16,772 nt of DNA, taken from NCBI GenBank assembly GCA_030151885.1, contig JASLCG010000059.1:1-16772 (forward strand), given 5' to 3'. The DNA is from Bacteroides sp. Lineage in GTDB: Bacteria > Bacteroidota > Bacteroidia > Bacteroidales > Bacteroidaceae. The notes beneath the pieces are model-generated. The model did no database searches and was not told the DNA's origin. It saw only the letters and a list, made by a program, of their open reading frames with translations. Position 1 is the first letter of the stretch, and every line of letters begins with the position of its first letter. The position numbers and the translations under genes are program-made. Below are positions 13,256-16,772 of the stretch, piece by piece.

Positions 13256-15991
13256 ATGAACCAAAGTTACAACACAATCCTATTTAAGTTAATAACATTT
13301 TTTTTACTACTACTGATAGCGAGTATAACCACAGTCAGTGGACAAACGGTTTTTAAAGGAGTAGTAAAAGATGCAGATACAAAAGAGACACTACCCGGAG
13401 TAGCAGTGCAAATTAAGAACACTACAAAGGGTGCTGTTACAGATAATAATGGAAATTATTTATTAGAGACTGTTCCTGGAAAATACGATTTGGTAATATC
13501 GTATTTAGCATATCAAACCGTAGAGTTTAATAATATTGAAATAAGAAGAGGAGAGACAAAGCTTCTTAATTTTGAGCTGAAGGAAGCCACCGTAGGACTT
13601 AATGAAGTGGTGGTTGTGGCTCGGAAAAATATGGAAGATGAGCGAATTTTAACCTTAGAGAGGCAAAATTCAGCTGTTGCTTTAGAAAATATCGGAGCAA
13701 AAGAGATGTCGGTCAAAGGACTATCTACCGTTGCTGATGGTGTGAAAAAGATAACAGGTATCTCCATGGAAGGGAATAGTAAAGTAATAGTTCGTGGCTT
13801 AGGAGATCGATATAGCATGACCTCTTTAAATGGGTTTCCAATCGCATCTCCTAATCCAGATAACAAATTAATTCCATTAACACTTTTCCCAACTACTATT
13901 GTAAAGAATGTATCGGTAAGTAAGGTATATCAGCCATCTGTTTTTGGAGATTATTCTGGTGCCCACATTAATGTAGAGACAAAAGAGAATATCGGTGCCG
14001 ATTTTTTTACGGTAGGGGTATCTACAGGTACAAGAAGTAATACCACATTTGCAGACTTCTATAAATCGGATAAGGCTAATCAAGGAGCTCCATACTTCGG
14101 CTTTAATAAGGATTTAAAGCTGAAAAAGAGTATTAAAAATAGTACTTCAGAGGAGTTTATAGCTGAAAGTAGGGCACATGCTCCTTTTAAAACAAACTTT
14201 GATATAAACAAATCGAAAGCTATGCCTGAATTAGGGATAGAAGTTGGTGCTGGAAAGTCGTGGAAAATTGGTCAGCAGAAACTTAATGCCTTAATGGCTG
14301 TAGATTTCAACAACTCTTACGTGGTACAAGACAACTCGTACACCTCTCAAATGAATGCACAAGGTGTTATTAGAGATGAGTTTAATTATGATAAATACCT
14401 GTATGAAACAACCTTAACAGCTCTAGGTCAAGTGAGTTACTCTCTGCGTACGAACGATATGCTTTCGTTCAATATTATGTATGTAAATAATACAGAAGAT
14501 ATTTATATGAGGCGAGAGGGTACCGATGCAGAGGGTAATAACTTGATAGGAAGTAATAGTATTTATCATGCTTATACATTACTTAATAATCAGCTAACAG
14601 GTAAACATCAGTTTTTTAATAGGCTCTTTACAGATTGGCAAGTCTCTTATGGGCGTACAACAAGTGATGAGCCAGATAGAAGACAGGTAATGTTTGCTAA
14701 GAATACAGATGGTAGCTTGTCTTTGTTCAAACTTAATCAGCAAGAGACGATGCGCTATTTTAGTGAGCTTTTTGAAGATGAATGGAATGGAGAGCTTAAA
14801 GCAAAATACCTTCTTAATAAAGCTGATAATCCAAATTTTATACGGCTGGGACTATCTGTAAGAGATAAATCAAGGGATTTTTATTCTGCCAACTTCTATT
14901 ACAATTTAAGGAATATTACCCCAGCAATTGATGATATTTACAACACAAGTTCTTATTTAAATCAGCAGAATCTATCGGATGGCTTAATAACGATTCAGAA
15001 GAACTCTCAGCCAAGGAATAGCTACTATGCAGGGGCAAAAATAGCTGCTACATTTGTTGATTTTGAGTACTATCCTATAAAGGAGTTATTAATATCGGGA
15101 GGAGTTCGTTATGAAAATGCATCGCAATGGGTAAGGTATTGGACAGACGGAGCGCAAGAGCAGAAGAGAAAACTTAATGCAAATGATTTGTTTCCTGCAT
15201 TAAATTTTAAATATACACTAGAGAATCAGCATATATTTAGGCTGAGTGCTTCAAGAACAATTACACGTCCGTCATTCTTAGAAATGGCACCTTTTGAATA
15301 TCAGGAGTCTTATGGGGGAATGACTTCTAGGGGGTATGCAGATATTAAAAATGGCTATAATACAAACCTTGATTTGAGGTATGAATATTTTAATAGAGTA
15401 GGTGATATGGTTGCCCTAGGTACTTATTATAAATATTTACAAGACCCAATAGAGCGTATTCAAGAATATGCAGGATCGGCTATACAAAGTTATAGAAATG
15501 CTAATAAAGGAACTGTAGCTGGGGTGGAATTTGAGTTGAAAAAGAAATTGCTTAAAGATTTTAAAGTAGATTTTAATGCAGCTTATATGTTTACCCGTAT
15601 TTCTCTTCCAGAGGGTGGAACCTATACAGATAGCTCTAGAGCACTGCAGGGGGCATCTCCGTACTTAATAAATGTAGATTTAAACTATGCACCAAAAATT
15701 TCCAAGGACCGTTTAGCTTCTCTATCAATAGTGTACAACTTACAAGGGCCAAGAATTGCATCTGTAGGTATTGGGGGCGTGAATAATGTTGTAGAGTCTC
15801 CTTTCCATACTTTGGACTTTATTGCAATATATCATCTAAATAAAAAAATGAGGGTAAAGTTTAATACAAAGAATATACTAAATCAAGAGAGAAAATATAG
15901 ACAAAAGCTAGCTGATACTAATCAGAAGCAAACTATTGAATATTATAAAAACGGAATATCTATGGGAATAGGTTTTACTATGGATTTCTAA
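13256..15991 (+). CDS. TonB-dependent outer-membrane receptor
   Basis: Outer-membrane beta-barrel transporter. The frame opens at 13214, but the ATG at 13256 gives a normal signal peptide (MNQSYNTILFKLITFFLLLL then ITTVSGQ), so I prefer it: 911 residues. Residues 33-110 are a carboxypeptidase-like regulatory domain (FKGVVKDADTKETLPGVAVQ, GAVTDNNGNYLL), a common N-terminal extension in Bacteroidota. Residues 115-245 form the plug, with KVIVRGLGDRYSMTSLNG and SKVYQPSVFGDYSGAHINVETK. The remainder is the barrel, ending in the aromatic GIGFTMDF typical of BAM substrates. The ligand is unknown. It is followed after 29 bp by a beta-helix lipoprotein, not a SusD. The preceding 284-bp spacer shows no exact promoter match. 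Confidence 0.92.
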   Translation: MNQSYNTILFKLITFFLLLLIASITTVSGQTVFKGVVKDADTKETLPGVAVQIKNTTKGAVTDNNGNYLLETVPGKYDLVISYLAYQTVEFNNIEIRRGETKLLNFELKEATVGLNEVVVVARKNMEDERILTLERQNSAVALENIGAKEMSVKGLSTVADGVKKITGISMEGNSKVIVRGLGDRYSMTSLNGFPIASPNPDNKLIPLTLFPTTIVKNVSVSKVYQPSVFGDYSGAHINVETKENIGADFFTVGVSTGTRSNTTFADFYKSDKANQGAPYFGFNKDLKLKKSIKNSTSEEFIAESRAHAPFKTNFDINKSKAMPELGIEVGAGKSWKIGQQKLNALMAVDFNNSYVVQDNSYTSQMNAQGVIRDEFNYDKYLYETTLTALGQVSYSLRTNDMLSFNIMYVNNTEDIYMRREGTDAEGNNLIGSNSIYHAYTLLNNQLTGKHQFFNRLFTDWQVSYGRTTSDEPDRRQVMFAKNTDGSLSLFKLNQQETMRYFSELFEDEWNGELKAKYLLNKADNPNFIRLGLSVRDKSRDFYSANFYYNLRNITPAIDDIYNTSSYLNQQNLSDGLITIQKNSQPRNSYYAGAKIAATFVDFEYYPIKELLISGGVRYENASQWVRYWTDGAQEQKRKLNANDLFPALNFKYTLENQHIFRLSASRTITRPSFLEMAPFEYQESYGGMTSRGYADIKNGYNTNLDLRYEYFNRVGDMVALGTYYKYLQDPIERIQEYAGSAIQSYRNANKGTVAGVEFELKKKLLKDFKVDFNAAYMFTRISLPEGGTYTDSSRALQGASPYLINVDLNYAPKISKDRLASLSIVYNLQGPRIASVGIGGVNNVVESPFHTLDFIAIYHLNKKMRVKFNTKNILNQERKYRQKLADTNQKQTIEYYKNGISMGIGFTMDF

Positions 15992-16020
15992 AATTGATAT
16001 AATTTAAAATAACGAAAATT

Positions 16021-16772
16021 ATGAGACGAAAATTACTTAAAACAGCACTCACACTTTTTACATTTACTCTAATATTATGTGGATGTAGTAGTGATAATGA
16101 CAATTCTGTAGGTACTATAACACCTCCCGATGAGAAGGAAGATTATGTACTAGAAGGAGTACTGAAAGAGCATAAAACGCTTAAAGCAAATACTACTTAC
16201 TCTTTAGTTGGGGGGTATGAAATAGATAAAGGAGGTATTCTAACAATTGAAGAGGGGGTAACAATTAATGCAACACGCACAATAGATGGTGCACCCGATT
16301 ATTTACTTGTTAAACAAGGAGGTAAAATAATAGCAAATGGAACAAAAAACAACCCCATTATTATGACTTCTTCTAAAAAAGAGGCGGGTGCCTGGGGAGG
16401 AATACATATTTGTGGATATGCTCCAATAAATTTAGTGGGTGGAGTTGGTAAGTCTGAAATTGGTGACGCTCCATTTGGAGGTAATGACCCTGCTGACGAT
16501 TCGGGAGAGCTTCGTTACATCAGACTAGAGTATACAGGTTTTGCATTTAGCCCAACAAAAGAGTCGAATGGTGTAACTTTTTATGGAGTAGGAAATGGTA
16601 CGAAGGTTGAATACCTGCAAAGTTACTATGGTGCTGACGATGGTTTTGAGTGGTTTGGAGGAACTGTAAATGCTAAATATCTTGTATCGACAGCGAGTGA
16701 AGATGACTCATTTGACTGGACAGATGGTTGGGTAGGTAAAGGACAGTTCTGGGTGGCATATCAAAATCAGGC
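16021..16772 (+). CDS. Surface-type beta-helix lipoprotein, C-terminus missing
   Basis: I translated this by hand; the frame is open from the ATG at 16021 to the right edge (250 codons, no stop), so it is partial. The N-terminus MRRKLLK, then a hydrophobic core and L19-C20-G21-C22, is a lipoprotein signal with C22 as the lipidated residue. CSSDNDN directly after it is acidic, as in Bacteroidota surface-export signals. The body has short repeating beta-strand motifs: GGILTIEEGVTI, LVKQGGKIIANGTKNNPIIM, AWGGIHICGYAPI, GELRYIRLEYTG and NGVTFYGVGNGTKVEYLQ. These are characteristic of right-handed parallel beta-helix proteins often encoded next to TonB-dependent receptors. It shares a transcript with the receptor and probably helps it bind its ligand (inference from position). 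Confidence 0.85.
   Translation, partial: MRRKLLKTALTLFTFTLILCGCSSDNDNSVGTITPPDEKEDYVLEGVLKEHKTLKANTTYSLVGGYEIDKGGILTIEEGVTINATRTIDGAPDYLLVKQGGKIIANGTKNNPIIMTSSKKEAGAWGGIHICGYAPINLVGGVGKSEIGDAPFGGNDPADDSGELRYIRLEYTGFAFSPTKESNGVTFYGVGNGTKVEYLQSYYGADDGFEWFGGTVNAKYLVSTASEDDSFDWTDGWVGKGQFWVAYQNQ

Overview
The window is AT-rich DNA from a member of the phylum Bacteroidota, most likely Bacteroidales, though the order is not certain. The phylum call rests on several points. There is a TonB-dependent receptor with an N-terminal carboxypeptidase-like domain, followed by a lipoprotein with acidic residues just after the lipidated cysteine. There is a DKNYY-repeat protein, and a paired radical SAM / DUF4130 DNA-metabolism locus. 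Starts generally lack a strong Shine-Dalgarno sequence, and one clear Bacteroidota-type TAnnTTTG promoter element is present. No tRNA, rRNA, CRISPR array, insertion sequence or integrase was seen.

Layout, left to right. A secreted DKNYY-repeat protein (minus strand) is cut by the left edge. Between it and the next gene lies a 150-bp cluster of TTGCCGAC palindromes. A calcineurin-like phosphoesterase (minus) and a YedJ/YpgQ-type HD phosphohydrolase (plus) are divergent. The HD gene converges, across a hairpin terminator, on a cold-shock-domain protein with a long basic N-terminal tail (minus). A divergent orphan gene of unknown function follows (plus). The next spacer holds a 19-bp-arm hairpin with inverted A/T polarity and the decayed C-terminus of an XRE-type HTH regulator.

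The central plus-strand block is a radical SAM protein of the DNA modification/repair type, a DUF418 membrane protein, and a DUF4130 protein. In related genomes the radical SAM and DUF4130 genes are normally neighbours. Here DUF418 sits between them, and the radical SAM protein ends in a motif that fits a sliding-clamp-binding peptide. Convergent to this block is class II fumarase (minus).

The right part holds a secreted family-43-type glycosidase with discoidin-like and FN3-like modules (plus), then a convergent dihydrolipoyl dehydrogenase (minus) that lacks the usual active-site glutamate. Last comes a TonB-dependent receptor followed 29 bp later by a surface-type beta-helix lipoprotein cut by the right edge. 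That last pair looks like an outer-membrane uptake unit without a SusD partner.

How the genes work together. Fumarase and dihydrolipoyl dehydrogenase are ordinary central metabolism. The glycosidase and the receptor/lipoprotein pair point to use of external polymers or other ligands. The radical SAM/DUF4130 locus is a widespread but functionally undefined DNA-metabolism system, and it is the most interesting part of the window.
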